From JBBQWS01 sp038210415 (GTDB lineage: Bacteria; Actinomycetota; Actinomycetes; Prado026): a DNA stretch of 64,000 nucleotides. Location of the stretch: contig JBBQWS010000011.1 of the NCBI GenBank assembly GCA_038210415.1, forward strand, positions 1 to 64,000. The letters run 5' to 3'. The position numbers and the translations under genes are program-made. Below are positions 41,268-49,718 of the stretch, one piece after another. Position 1 is the stretch's first letter; the number at the start of each line of letters is the position of its first letter. Under the pieces are notes generated by a model, which was given only the letters and a program-made list of their open reading frames with translations, was not told where the DNA came from and did not search any database.

Positions 41268-41977
41268 CGGCGACCCTTCCGCTTCGGAATCCGATCGGAG
41301 CTCCGCTCGACGCGGACCACCGCGGTGGGTGGATCGACGACCCCGGCCCCCACCGTCAGGAGATCGATCGCGGCTACCCCCGCCGGGGAGCTCTCGCGGT
41401 AGGCGGCCACTTCGGCAGCCGCGGACTCCCCCTTCATGGCCAGCAAGGTACCGCCCGGCCGCACGAGCGGAAGACACCAGCCGGCCAGCTTCGGCAACGG
41501 GGCCACCGCCCGCGCGATCACGACATCGGCGGTCGGCCCGGAGCTGCCCCGGACCTCCGCCCGAGCCCGCACCACGGTCACCGAGGTCAGCCCGAGTTGC
41601 CTGATTACTTCGTCCAAGAACGTCGTGCGCCGAAGCAGCGGCTCCACCAGCGCGATGCGAAGGTCCGGGCGGATCAACGCCAGCACGATGCCCGGCAAGC
41701 CGGCGCCGCTGCCGACATCATCCACAGACACCCCGGCCGGGATCAGTTCAGCCACGACAGCGCAGTTCAAGATGTGCCGGTCCCACAGTCGGGAAACTTC
41801 ACGCGGCCCGATCAGACCGCGCTCGACACCTGCGGCCGCCAGCAGGTCGACGTACGCCTGGACCTGTGGCAACCGGGCCCCGAACAGCGCGCGTGCGGCG
41901 TAGGGTGCCGGACCGAGCGGTTCGGTTTCACGTGAAACCGAACCAGCCGCCGGCTCGGACTGGGACCCGGCCGTCAC
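41264..41977 (-). CDS. rsmG: 16S rRNA m7G527 methyltransferase
   Basis: A 237-residue SAM methyltransferase. The SAM loop is DVGSGAGLPGIVLAL (about 86-100), with LWDRHILN upstream (about 62-69) and the VIARAVAPLPKL segment near the active site. It modifies G527 of 16S rRNA; loss gives low-level streptomycin resistance in other bacteria. GTG 41977 overlaps the jag stop and its end overlaps the parA start, so both junctions are GTGA. A parS palindrome lies in its first codons. Confidence 0.93.
   Translation of the reverse strand: MTAGSQSEPAAGSVSRETEPLGPAPYAARALFGARLPQVQAYVDLLAAAGVERGLIGPREVSRLWDRHILNCAVVAELIPAGVSVDDVGSGAGLPGIVLALIRPDLRIALVEPLLRRTTFLDEVIRQLGLTSVTVVRARAEVRGSSGPTADVVIARAVAPLPKLAGWCLPLVRPGGTLLAMKGESAAAEVAAYRESSPAGVAAIDLLTVGAGVVDPPTAVVRVERSSDRIPKRKGRR
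41923..41940. promoter_or_regulatory. parS centromere site 2
   Basis: CGGTTTCACGTGAAACCG is a perfect 18-base palindrome that contains the parS core GTTTCACGTGAAAC. It lies in the 5' part of rsmG and, as at site 1, codes for VSRET. Confidence 0.93.
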
Positions 41978-42609
41978 GCGGGCCGGACGACCACGTATCG
42001 CAGGGGCTCGACGCCTTCTGACTCACTGACCAGCCCTGCGGCGGCGACGGCGTCGTGCACGATCTTGCGCTCGAACGGGGTCATCGGCGGCAGCGACACG
42101 GATTCGCCCGACTCGGTCGCCTTGGTTGCCGCCTCGGCTCCGGTGGCGGTGAGCTCGACCCGACGCTGCGCCCGGAAGCCGTCGACGTCGAGCATCAGCC
42201 GGCTACGGTCACCGGTCTCGCGAAGCACGGCCAACCGGGTGAGCTCCTGCAGCGCATCGAGCACCTCGCCGTTGCGCCCCACCAGGTGACGAAGGTCGCC
42301 GCCTACGATCGACACGAGCGCCCGGTCGGCCTCGACGTCCATGTCGATGTCACCGTCCAGGTCGGCGATGTCGAGAAGCCCCTCGAGGTAGTCGGCGGCG
42401 ATGTCGCCCTCGGCCACCAGCCGGCTGGATCGCGGTGCGGGCGCGTCGGAATCCGTCGCCTCGGCGTCGGTCCCGTCAGCGTCGGTCACCACACCGTCGG
42501 TCAAGTCCGCGTCCGCATCAGCATTCGCGCTGGCGTCGGGCACGACCGCGGCCGGCTCGAGCTCGTCGGTGCTCGAGTCGACAGGCAGGGTGTCAGGGGT
42601 CTCGGACAC
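41974..42609 (-). CDS. jag: Jag/KhpB RNA-binding protein
   Basis: A 211-residue protein with GTG start. Residues 1-65 are very acidic (Asp/Ala-rich), unlike the Jag_N domain of firmicutes. A KH domain (about 95-150) has RHLVGRNGEVLDALQEL, and the R3H domain (about 175-208) begins MTPFERKIVHDAV, where the usual R-x3-H reads R-K-I-V-H. It binds RNA and helps control cell division and envelope genes. It lies between yidC and rsmG in the conserved operon. Confidence 0.9.
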   Translation of the reverse strand: MSETPDTLPVDSSTDELEPAAVVPDASANADADADLTDGVVTDADGTDAEATDSDAPAPRSSRLVAEGDIAADYLEGLLDIADLDGDIDMDVEADRALVSIVGGDLRHLVGRNGEVLDALQELTRLAVLRETGDRSRLMLDVDGFRAQRRVELTATGAEAATKATESGESVSLPPMTPFERKIVHDAVAAAGLVSESEGVEPLRYVVVRPA

Positions 42610-42666
42610 AGGGTCACTCCGGGGTCAGGTTCAGCTCAGCAAGGGGGACAGTCGGGGGCGGAACGG

Positions 42667-43680
42667 TCAGGCCGGGGGAGCCTTGGGCTCACCTTCGCCC
42701 ATCCCCGAGGGCGGGGCGGGGTTGCTGGGACCCGGCTTCGGCTGCGGCGGGGTGCGCTTGGCCCGCGGCTGGCGTTTTGGCTGGTTACGGACCACTTTGG
42801 GCTCTTCGTCCACCGTAGTGGCGATCGCGGTCGCCGTTGTCGCCGGGCTTTCACCACGAGCCGCGGCCTTCTCGGCCTGGCGCTGGAGCAGAGCCTTCTC
42901 GGCTTCGCTGCCGGGCGTCGGGTTCCGCCGGATCACGTACAGCTGCTGCCCCATCGTCCACACGTTCGTGGTGAGCCAGTAGATGAGTACGCCGATCGGG
43001 AAGTTGATGCCGAACACGGCGAACATCCCGGGCATGACGTACAGCAGGATCTTCTGCTGCTGAGCCATCGGGTTCGCCTGACCGAGCGGCTGGTTCTTGA
43101 CCATGAGCTGGCGCTGCGTGGTGAACGTCGTGGCGGTCATCAAGATGATCAGGACCGCCGCGACGATCTTGGTCGTGACCGTGGTGGCGCTGACGAACGT
43201 GTCGGAGATCGGGGCACCGAAGAGCGTGGCCGCCTTGCCCTGCTGGACCTCCTCGAGGGTGAGGACGCCGACCGGCGTGCCCTTGGCGACCCCTTGCAGC
43301 ACGTGGAAGAGGCCGAAGAAGAAGGGCGACTGCACGAGGATGGGCAGGCAGCTCGAGAGCGGGTTGGTGCCCGTCTCCTTGTAGAGCTTCATCATCTCTT
43401 CGGACTGCTTCTGCCGGTCGTTCTTGTACTTGGTCTGGATCTCCTTCATCTGCGGCTGCAGGGTCTGGAGTCCGCGGGTCGCCTTGATCTGCTTGACGAA
43501 CAACGGGATCAGGGCGATCCGGATGACCACCACGAGCATGACGATCGACAGCGCCCACGCCACACCGCTGGCCGGGTCGAGGAAGGTGCTGAACAGGTTG
43601 TGGAACATCAGCAGCACCCAGGAGACCCCGTAGTAGATCGGGGCCATCACGGTGTTGAACAGGTCGGCCAAGCCGCTCAC
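42667..43680 (-). CDS. yidC: Membrane protein insertase YidC
   Basis: A 337-residue YidC/Oxa1 protein with about five spans. The first span region MAPIYYGVSWVLLMFHNLF leads to IALIPLFVKQIKATRGLQTL with the conserved cavity Arg, then the coiled cytoplasmic loop QPQMKEIQTKYKNDRQKQ. There is no large outside domain, as usual for Gram-positives. The tail is basic (KRQPRAKRTPPQPKP). It inserts small membrane proteins with or without SecYEG. GTG 43680 overlaps the yidD stop. Confidence 0.95.
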   Translation of the reverse strand: MSGLADLFNTVMAPIYYGVSWVLLMFHNLFSTFLDPASGVAWALSIVMLVVVIRIALIPLFVKQIKATRGLQTLQPQMKEIQTKYKNDRQKQSEEMMKLYKETGTNPLSSCLPILVQSPFFFGLFHVLQGVAKGTPVGVLTLEEVQQGKAATLFGAPISDTFVSATTVTTKIVAAVLIILMTATTFTTQRQLMVKNQPLGQANPMAQQQKILLYVMPGMFAVFGINFPIGVLIYWLTTNVWTMGQQLYVIRRNPTPGSEAEKALLQRQAEKAAARGESPATTATAIATTVDEEPKVVRNQPKRQPRAKRTPPQPKPGPSNPAPPSGMGEGEPKAPPA

Positions 43681-43985
43681 GTCAGGCTCCTAGCACGGGT
43701 TTCACGAGGTACGGGGGTCTTCGCCGGCGGCACGTGGTCGACCCCACCAGCCGTCCAGGGGTGGCAGCGGCCGAGCCGCCGGACGGCCAGCCAGCCACCT
43801 CGGACCACCCCGTGGGACTGCACCGCCTCGAGGGCGTACTGCGAGCACGACGGGTAGAAGCGGCACGACGACATCGTCCACGGCGAGATCACCAGCTGGT
43901 ACGCGCGGATCGCCGCGACGAACGGGAACCGGACGACCGTGCGGGTGATGTCCCGCGCGCGGGCGCGGACGGCAGCGGTGCTCAT
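43677..43985 (-). CDS. yidD: Membrane protein insertion efficiency factor YidD
   Basis: A 102-residue protein with the YidD signature YQLVISPWTMSSCRFYPSCS followed by QYALEA and HPWTAGGVDHVP. It assists YidC-dependent insertion at the membrane. ATG 43985 overlaps the rnpA stop (ATGA) and its own stop overlaps the yidC GTG. Near its 3' end the DNA holds a degenerate parS-like sequence that codes for VPRET. Confidence 0.93.
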   Translation of the reverse strand: MSTAAVRARARDITRTVVRFPFVAAIRAYQLVISPWTMSSCRFYPSCSQYALEAVQSHGVVRGGWLAVRRLGRCHPWTAGGVDHVPPAKTPVPRETRARSLT

Positions 43986-44320
43986 CGCAGGACCCGGTCG
44001 AGCGCAGAGTCGACGTCGGCGCTGAGCGCGGCGCTGCTGGCTCCGGCGCTGGCCGGGAGCGCGCGTACGACCAGGAGGGACCCGGCGGGCAGCCGGCCGA
44101 GACGCTCGCGGACGATCGGACGCAGGCGGCGGGTCACGGTGTTGCGCACGACTGCTCCTCCTACGGCCTTGCTGACGACGAAGCCGGCGCGGGGGGCCTC
44201 GAGCGAGCCCTCCACGACGGCCAGGTGCAGGACCAGATGTGGACGCCCAGCCCTTCGGCCCCGGCGGACGGCGACCGTGAAGTCGTCGCCCCGTCGGATC
44301 CGGTTCCGGCTGGCCAGCAC
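43982..44320 (-). CDS. rnpA: Ribonuclease P protein component
   Basis: A 112-residue RnpA starting at GTG 44320 (VLASRNRIRRGDDF). The RNR motif is GAVVRNTVTRRLRPIVRERL (about 54-73), preceded by RAGFVVSKAVG. It binds the catalytic RNA to mature tRNA 5' ends. It is 20 bases downstream of rpmH on the same strand, so the two share a transcript. Confidence 0.94.
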   Translation of the reverse strand: MLASRNRIRRGDDFTVAVRRGRRAGRPHLVLHLAVVEGSLEAPRAGFVVSKAVGGAVVRNTVTRRLRPIVRERLGRLPAGSLLVVRALPASAGASSAALSADVDSALDRVLR

Positions 44321-44340
44321 GAGCCCGAGGCTGCTGAGAC

Positions 44341-44478
44341 CTAGGCCGAGAGCTCGGTCCGGCCCTTGCCGCGACGGTTCGACAGGATGGCGCGGCCCGC
44401 GCGGGTCCGCATCCGGAGCCGGAAACCGTGGGTCTTGGCCCGACGACGGTTGTTCGGCTGGAAGGTGCGCTTGCTCAC
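44341..44478 (-). CDS. rpmH: 50S ribosomal protein L34
   Basis: A 45-residue basic protein, MSKRTFQPNNRRRAKTHGFR to the end GKGRTELSA, which matches L34 throughout. GTG 44478 follows GGAG. It is the first gene of the reverse operon rpmH-rnpA-yidD-yidC-jag-rsmG-parA-parB. A good promoter lies about 80-110 bases upstream at 44559-44588. Confidence 0.97.
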   Translation of the reverse strand: MSKRTFQPNNRRRAKTHGFRLRMRTRAGRAILSNRRGKGRTELSA

Positions 44479-44558
44479 GGGGAAGCTCCTGGGGACAGTG
44501 GTACGCCCACGCAGCGGGGCGCGGGCACGCGACAGACAACCGAGACTTCGGCTCCTCC

Positions 44559-44588
44559 ACGGTACGGGCGGGCCTGGCGGCCGGTCAA
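44559..44588 (-). promoter_or_regulatory. rpmH promoter
   Basis: On the reverse strand TTGACC (44583-44588) and TACCGT (44559-44564) are 18 bases apart, close to the main actinobacterial sigma consensus (TTGAC-N17/18-TAnnnT). Start of transcription would be about 70 bases before rpmH. Confidence 0.7.
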
Positions 44589-44699
44589 ACCGGGGTCGAG
44601 CGGCTGACTGCCGTCTGTGGAAGCAGTGTGAACAGACCAGGATCCATGCGCGCGCCACGGGTGTACGGTGCGACACGCCGCCGGAACCTGGACCGCGGC

Positions 44700-44729
44700 T
44701 TGAAGCATGGGTCCTCGGCCTTGTACGGT
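44700..44729 (+). promoter_or_regulatory. dnaA promoter
   Basis: TTGAAG (44700-44705) and TACGGT (44724-44729) are 18 bases apart with a TG just before the -10. It sits about 90 bases before the dnaA start. Two DnaA boxes follow directly, which suggests autoregulation. The rest of the 341-base rpmH-dnaA gap shows no gene. Confidence 0.65.
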
Positions 44730-44753
44730 CTCCCGCCGGCGCCGTACACAGCC

Positions 44754-44774
44754 TGTGGATGACCATGTGGACGA
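44754..44774 (+). promoter_or_regulatory. Two DnaA boxes in the dnaA leader
   Basis: TGTGGATGA (44754-44762) and TGTGGACGA (44766-44774) each differ by one or two bases from the complement of the DnaA box consensus TTATCCACA/TTGTCCACA. They lie between the dnaA promoter and the gene, a common place for DnaA autorepression. Confidence 0.65.
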
Positions 44775-44819
44775 GTCATTCCGATGACCCGCCACACGCA
44801 CACCGAGGAGAACCGACCA

Positions 44820-46325
44820 GTGCCGGATCTGACCGACGACGTGGCCGCCGATGAGCTGGCTGTCGTGTGGGGTCGTACCCTGGCCGGGTTGGCCGACGGC
44901 ACGCTCTCACCCCAGCACCGGGCCTTCCTGCGGCTGACCCGCCCGATGGCCCTCGTCGGTGACACGGTCCTGATCGCTGCGCCCAACGACTTCGCCCGGG
45001 ACGTGATCGAGAACCGCCTGCGAACGGTCCTGACCGAGGCCTTGGCCGCAGAGCTCGGCAGTGACGTCCAGATCGCGGTGACCGTCGACCCGGGTGCCGC
45101 GGGGGAGCACAGCCCGCTGGACGAGCTGACCGACGACGTCGCCGACGGCACGTTCGCCGCCGACCTCGACGCCGCATCCGCTGCCGGGCCCGGGCCGGTC
45201 GGCGGCCGGGACCCGCGCGCGCCCGACCCGTTCGAGCCGACGCCGTACCGGCCGGGCTCCGGTCAGCCACGTGGCCGGCGCGACGCCGAGCCCAGCCGGC
45301 TGAACCCGAAGTACACCTTCGACACGTTCGTCATCGGGTCCAGCAACCGGTTCGCCCACGCCGCCGCGGTCGCAGTTGCTGAGGCACCCGCCAAGGCGTA
45401 CAACCCCTTGTTCGTCTACGGGGAGTCTGGCCTCGGCAAGACCCACCTGCTGCATGCCATCGGCGACTACGCCCGGAACCTCTACAGCGGCGCCCGGGTT
45501 CGCTACGTGAGCTCGGAGGAGTTCACGAACGAGTTCATCAACTCGATCCGCGACGACAAGGCCGCGACCTTCCAGCGCCGCTACCGCGAGGTCGACGTGC
45601 TGCTGGTCGACGACATCCAGTTCTTGCAGGGCAAGGTGCAGACGCAGGAGGAGTTCTTCCACACGTTCAACACCCTGCACAACGCGAACAAGCAGATCGT
45701 GATCACTTCGGACAAGCCGCCGAAGCTGCTACCGGAGTTCGAGGAGCGCATGCGTTCGCGGTTCGAGTGGGGACTCATCACCGACGTCCAGCCGCCCGAC
45801 CTCGAGACCCGCATCGCCATCTTGCGCAAGAAGGCCGCGCAGGAACGACTCTCGGCGCCGCCCGAGGTCCTGGAGTACATCGCCAGCAAGATCTCGACGA
45901 ACATCCGAGAGCTCGAAGGTGCGTTGATCCGGGTCACGGCGTTCGCGAGCCTGAACCGGCAGCCGGTCGACTTCGCATTGGCCGAGGTCGTGCTCAAGGA
46001 CCTGATCACGGACTCGACCGGCCCCGAGATCACCTCGGCCACGATCATGGCCCAGACCGCTGCGTACTTCGGGCTGTCGATGGAGGACCTGTGCGGAGCC
46101 TCGCGCTCCCGGGTCCTGGTGACGGCCCGGCAGATCGCGATGTACCTGTGCCGTGAGCTGACCGACCTTTCGTTGCCGAAGATCGGTCAGCAGTTCGGCG
46201 GGCGCGACCACACGACGGTGATGCACGCGGACCGCAAGATCCGCCAGCTGATGGCCGAGCGCCGCAGCGTCTACAACCAGGTCACCGAGCTGACCAACCG
46301 GATCAAGTCGCAGACCCGTAGTTGA
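44820..46325 (+). CDS. dnaA: Chromosomal replication initiator DnaA
   Basis: A 501-residue DnaA. The start GTG 44820 has GAGGAGA 8 bases upstream and is preferred over ATG 44784. Domain I is about 1-85, a Pro-rich domain II linker about 110-155, then the AAA+ core with Walker A GESGLGKTHLLHA (about 200-212) and Walker B LLVDDIQFL, and domain IV with the DNA-binding signature GGRDHTTVMHADRKI near the C-terminus. It melts oriC, which lies right after the gene. Confidence 0.97.
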   Translation: MPDLTDDVAADELAVVWGRTLAGLADGTLSPQHRAFLRLTRPMALVGDTVLIAAPNDFARDVIENRLRTVLTEALAAELGSDVQIAVTVDPGAAGEHSPLDELTDDVADGTFAADLDAASAAGPGPVGGRDPRAPDPFEPTPYRPGSGQPRGRRDAEPSRLNPKYTFDTFVIGSSNRFAHAAAVAVAEAPAKAYNPLFVYGESGLGKTHLLHAIGDYARNLYSGARVRYVSSEEFTNEFINSIRDDKAATFQRRYREVDVLLVDDIQFLQGKVQTQEEFFHTFNTLHNANKQIVITSDKPPKLLPEFEERMRSRFEWGLITDVQPPDLETRIAILRKKAAQERLSAPPEVLEYIASKISTNIRELEGALIRVTAFASLNRQPVDFALAEVVLKDLITDSTGPEITSATIMAQTAAYFGLSMEDLCGASRSRVLVTARQIAMYLCRELTDLSLPKIGQQFGGRDHTTVMHADRKIRQLMAERRSVYNQVTELTNRIKSQTRS

Positions 46326-46707
46326 CCGCCCGTGTGCGCCACGCCGGGCACGCATCACGCTACGTGCACACACTGTGGACAAGCCTGTGGATCTGTGGAC
46401 GATGTGGGGACTCGGTGGGGGAAAGCTGGCGCCACTGGAGGGAAGGCCCGGCACCGTCCACCGGCAATCCTCCATCGTCCACCGTCCGTCCACAGGCGCT
46501 GTGGACGGAGAGACCGCGCTGATCGGCCGAAACAGTGGTTATCCCCAGTTTCCACCATGCCTATGAAGACGATGAACAGACCTACTAGGAGAGTGCTGAA
46601 CCACCAGATCAAGTGCCCCGATCCCTGTGGACCTGGATCTGGCCTACAGTTCGCTGAGTTCATCTCGCGCTGAGCTCAACCATGCATACCTAGATCGAGG
46701 AGGATCC
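46326..46707. other. oriC: Chromosomal origin oriC (dnaA-dnaN intergenic region)
   Basis: This 382-base gap holds no gene but many DnaA-box-like 9-mers on both strands: TGTGGACAA (46374), TGTGGATCT (46386), TGTGGACGA (46394), CCGTCCACC (46454), TCGTCCACC (46475), CCGTCCACA (46486), TGTGGACGG (46500), TTATCCCCA (46539) and TGTGGACCT (46626). The stretch 46530-46620 is the least GC-rich and may be the unwinding element. Most boxes are degenerate at the first two positions, as in other high-GC actinobacteria. Confidence 0.88.
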
Positions 46708-47853
46708 GTGCGGTTCCGGGTCGAGCGTGACGTACTTGCAGAAGCCGTGGCCTGGACGGCGCGGAGCCTGCCGGCGCGTCCTCCTGTGCCGGTGCTCGCC
46801 GGACTCCTGCTCGAGGCCGGTGCCGACGGCGTCACGCTGTCCGGGTTCGACTACGAGGTCTCGGCCCGAGTGACGGCTCAGGCCGACGTCCTCGAACCCG
46901 GTCGCGCGCTCGTCAACGGTCGGCTGCTGGCTGACATCTCGCGCAGCCTGCCGGGGCGCCCGGTCGAGATCACGACCGACGGACCCAAGGTGGTCCTGGT
47001 CTGCGGCAGCGCGCGCTTCACCCTGCTGACCCTGCCCGTCGACGAGTACCCCACGCTGCCCGAGATGCCCAACGTCACCGGCACGCTGTCGAGCAGCCTG
47101 TTCGCTGCCGCCGTCCAGCAGGTCGCGATCGCCGCCGGCCGCGACGACACGCTGCCCGTGCTCACCGGGATCCGGGTCGAGATCGACGGCGACACCGTCA
47201 CCCTGGCCGCCACCGACCGCTACCGCCTGGCCGTACGTGAGTTCTCCTGGCGCCCGGAGCAGGCCGGTCTCGATGCGGTTGCGCTGGTGCCGGCTCGCAC
47301 GCTCGCGGAGACCGCCAAGGCGCTTGCGTCCGCCGACTCCGTGGCGATCGCCCTGGCCAACAGCGTCAGCGGTGAAGGTCTCATGGGTTTCGAGGGCTCC
47401 GGCCGCCGCACCACGACCCGGCTGCTCGAGGGCGAGTTCCCGAAGTACCGCGCGCTGCTTCCGGCTGAGGCGCTGACCACGGCCGACGTCGAGACGGCGG
47501 CGCTCGTCGAGGCGGTCAAGCGGGTGGCGCTGGTGGCCGAGCGCAACACCCCCGTGCGGTTGTCCTTCACGGCCGGCGAGCTCCAGCTCGACGCCGGTAG
47601 CGGCGACGAGGCGCAGGCGTCCGAGGCGCTGGCCTGTGCTCTCGACGGCGACCCGATCACGATCGCGTTCAACCCGCAGTTCCTGCTCGACGGTCTTGGG
47701 GCGGTCGACTCGTCGGTGAGCAGGTTGTCGTTCACCACGTCGACCAAGCCGGCGGTCCTCACCGGTGGTGCCGCCGAGGGCGCTGCGGCCGGTGACGGCG
47801 GGGTCGGCGGCGCCTACCGCTACCTGCTGATGCCGGTCCGCCTGTCTGGCTGA
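46708..47853 (+). CDS. dnaN: DNA polymerase III beta sliding clamp
   Basis: A 381-residue clamp. GTG 46708 is set by GAGGAGG five bases upstream. It begins MRFRVERDVLAEAVAWTARS, has the usual three-domain repeat, GRDDTLPVLTGIRVEIDGD at the start of domain II, ATDRYRLAVREF (about 170-181), and ends YRYLLMPVRLSG, the conserved C-terminal pocket that binds polymerase and partner peptides. It encircles DNA and tethers the polymerase. recF follows after 5 bases. Confidence 0.96.
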   Translation: MRFRVERDVLAEAVAWTARSLPARPPVPVLAGLLLEAGADGVTLSGFDYEVSARVTAQADVLEPGRALVNGRLLADISRSLPGRPVEITTDGPKVVLVCGSARFTLLTLPVDEYPTLPEMPNVTGTLSSSLFAAAVQQVAIAAGRDDTLPVLTGIRVEIDGDTVTLAATDRYRLAVREFSWRPEQAGLDAVALVPARTLAETAKALASADSVAIALANSVSGEGLMGFEGSGRRTTTRLLEGEFPKYRALLPAEALTTADVETAALVEAVKRVALVAERNTPVRLSFTAGELQLDAGSGDEAQASEALACALDGDPITIAFNPQFLLDGLGAVDSSVSRLSFTTSTKPAVLTGGAAEGAAAGDGGVGGAYRYLLMPVRLSG

Positions 47854-47858
47854 TCCAG

Positions 47859-48992
47859 GTGTTCGTCGCGCACCTGTCGCTGGCTGACTTCCGGTCGTAC
47901 CCGACGGTCGAGCTCCCCCTCGAGCCTGGGGTGACCTGCCTGATCGGACCCAACGGACAGGGCAAGACCAACCTGGTCGAGGCGATCGGGTACGTCGCGA
48001 CGTTGGGCAGCCATCGGGTCGCGAGCGACGCCCCGCTGGTGCGGTTCGGGGCTGAGCGCGCCGTGGTCCGCGTGAGCGTGGTCCGCGACGACCGGCCGAC
48101 CCTGGTCGAGCTGGAGATCACCGCGGGGCGGGCGAACCGGGCCCGGATCAACCGGTCGCCGGTGTCGCGGGCCCGCGAGGTGCTCGGCCTGCTGCGCACC
48201 GTGCTGTTCGCGCCCGAGGACCTCGCGCTGGTCAAAGGCGACCCGGCCGACCGGCGCCGGTTCCTCGACGAGCTGCTCGTCGCTCGAGCTCCGCGGCTCG
48301 CCGGTGTGCGCGCCGACTACGACCGGGTCCTGAAGCAACGCAACGCCTTGCTGAAGTCGGCTGGTGCGTCGGTGCGGGGCCGGACGGCGTCGGCCGAGCT
48401 GCCGACCCTCGACGTGTGGGACACCCACCTGGCCACGACGGGCGCCGAGCTGCTCGCTGCCCGGCTCGACCTGGTGCGGTCGCTCGAACCGCTGGTCGCC
48501 CGGTCCTACTCCGCCGTGGCGCCGGGTTCGGCGCCGGTGACGCTCGCATACGGCTCGAGCCTTGGCCCGGACGCCGACCTGACCGCCGACCGCGACCACC
48601 TGGTCGAGGCGTTGCAGGCGGCGCTGCTCGCGGCGCGGCCCAAGGAGCTCGACCGCGGCGTCTCGCTCGTCGGTCCGCACCGCGACGAGCTCGTGCTGTC
48701 GCTGGGGCCGTTGCCGGCCAGGGGGTATGCCAGCCACGGCGAGTCGTGGTCGTTCGCGCTGGCGCTGCGGCTCGCGTCGTACGACCTGCTCACCGCGGAC
48801 GGCGGGGAGCCGGTGCTGATCCTGGATGATGTGTTTGCCGAGCTCGACGTCACGCGGCGCGAGCGGTTGGCCGAGCTCGTGGCCCCCGCTGAGCAGGTCC
48901 TGGTGACCGCCGCTGTGGCGCAAGATGTGCCCAGGGCACTGTCCGGTGCCCGGGTGGACGTCACCGCCGGGGAGGTGCACCGTGCCGGATGA
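47859..48992 (+). CDS. recF: DNA repair ATPase RecF
   Basis: A 377-residue SMC-like ATPase, GTG start. Walker A is GPNGQGKTNLVEAI (about 30-43); LVGPHRDELVLSLG and the GESWSFALALRLASYDLL signature, with VLILDDVFAELD as Walker B (about 320-331), complete the site. It loads RecA at gaps. It overlaps the dciA gene by 11 bases. The DNA at this junction holds two copies of a 15-base unit, CCGGATGACCAGCCG. Confidence 0.95.
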   Translation: MFVAHLSLADFRSYPTVELPLEPGVTCLIGPNGQGKTNLVEAIGYVATLGSHRVASDAPLVRFGAERAVVRVSVVRDDRPTLVELEITAGRANRARINRSPVSRAREVLGLLRTVLFAPEDLALVKGDPADRRRFLDELLVARAPRLAGVRADYDRVLKQRNALLKSAGASVRGRTASAELPTLDVWDTHLATTGAELLAARLDLVRSLEPLVARSYSAVAPGSAPVTLAYGSSLGPDADLTADRDHLVEALQAALLAARPKELDRGVSLVGPHRDELVLSLGPLPARGYASHGESWSFALALRLASYDLLTADGGEPVLILDDVFAELDVTRRERLAELVAPAEQVLVTAAVAQDVPRALSGARVDVTAGEVHRAG

Positions 48993-49536
48993 CCAGCCGC
49001 CGGATGACCAGCCGGAGCCACGGCCCGAGTCACAACCGGCGTCCGGGATCGACCTCGCCCGCGCGGCCCTGGCGGCAGCCAAGGCCGACGCCCGGGCCAA
49101 GGGCCTGCGCCGGTCGGAACGCACCGCTCTGCGGCGCGGCGACGTCGCAGGCCAGCGGCGCAGCAGTGCGCACCCGGACGACCGCGACCCGCAGCCGCTC
49201 GCCCAGGCGGTCGACCGGTTGGTCGCCGACCGTGGCTGGCAGACGCAGGCGGCGGTCGGTGGGGTGATGGCCCGGTGGGACTCCGTGGTGGGCGCCGACG
49301 TGGCCGCCCACTGCGCTCCCGAGAGCTACGACGAGACGGTGCTGACCGTACGGGCCGACTCGACGGCCTGGGCCACCCAGGTCCGGCTGCTTGCGGCCCA
49401 GCTCGTGCAGCGGCTGAACGACGAGTGCGGTGCCGGGTCGGTGACCCGGGTGATGGTGCTGGGCCCGGGCCGGCCGTCTTGGCGCAAGGGTCCGTTGCAC
49501 GTCCGCGGCCGGGGCCCGCGTGACACCTACGGCTGA
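48982..49536 (+). CDS. DUF721 (DciA-like) helicase-loading protein
   Basis: A 184-residue protein from GTG 48982, which follows GGGGAGG. The N-terminal half is polar and basic (Pro/Gln/Arg-rich). The DUF721/DciA fold starts about residue 70: AVDRLVADRGWQTQAAVGGV, then VVGADVAAHCAPES and LTVRADSTAWATQVRLLAAQ. DciA proteins interact with the replicative helicase DnaB and are the ancestral loaders in bacteria without DnaC. It overlaps recF and precedes gyrB by about 180 bases. Confidence 0.85.
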   Translation: MPDDQPPDDQPEPRPESQPASGIDLARAALAAAKADARAKGLRRSERTALRRGDVAGQRRSSAHPDDRDPQPLAQAVDRLVADRGWQTQAAVGGVMARWDSVVGADVAAHCAPESYDETVLTVRADSTAWATQVRLLAAQLVQRLNDECGAGSVTRVMVLGPGRPSWRKGPLHVRGRGPRDTYG

Positions 49537-49718
49537 TGGCGTCGCGGCCTCAGAAGCCGTGATCGGACCCGGGGTACGTGGGGGGACACGCCCGGGGGGG
49601 CGTTCGGGCCGTCCGGGCCCTTTCCCTGCCCGTCCTGGCGGGTTTCTGGTCGCGCCGACGGGTAGCATGGACGAGATCTCCCGGACCCCTCCACCCCTGC
49701 CGACAGGAGCTCCACCCC

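Noticed and set aside
41718..41726. TCATCCACA as a DnaA box in rsmG
   Set aside because: A single imperfect site inside a conserved coding motif (DDVGSG); chance match likely.
48982..49016. Two copies of CCGGATGACCAGCCG at the recF/dciA junction
   Set aside because: A single local duplication that codes for PDDQP twice in DciA. No sign of a mobile element.
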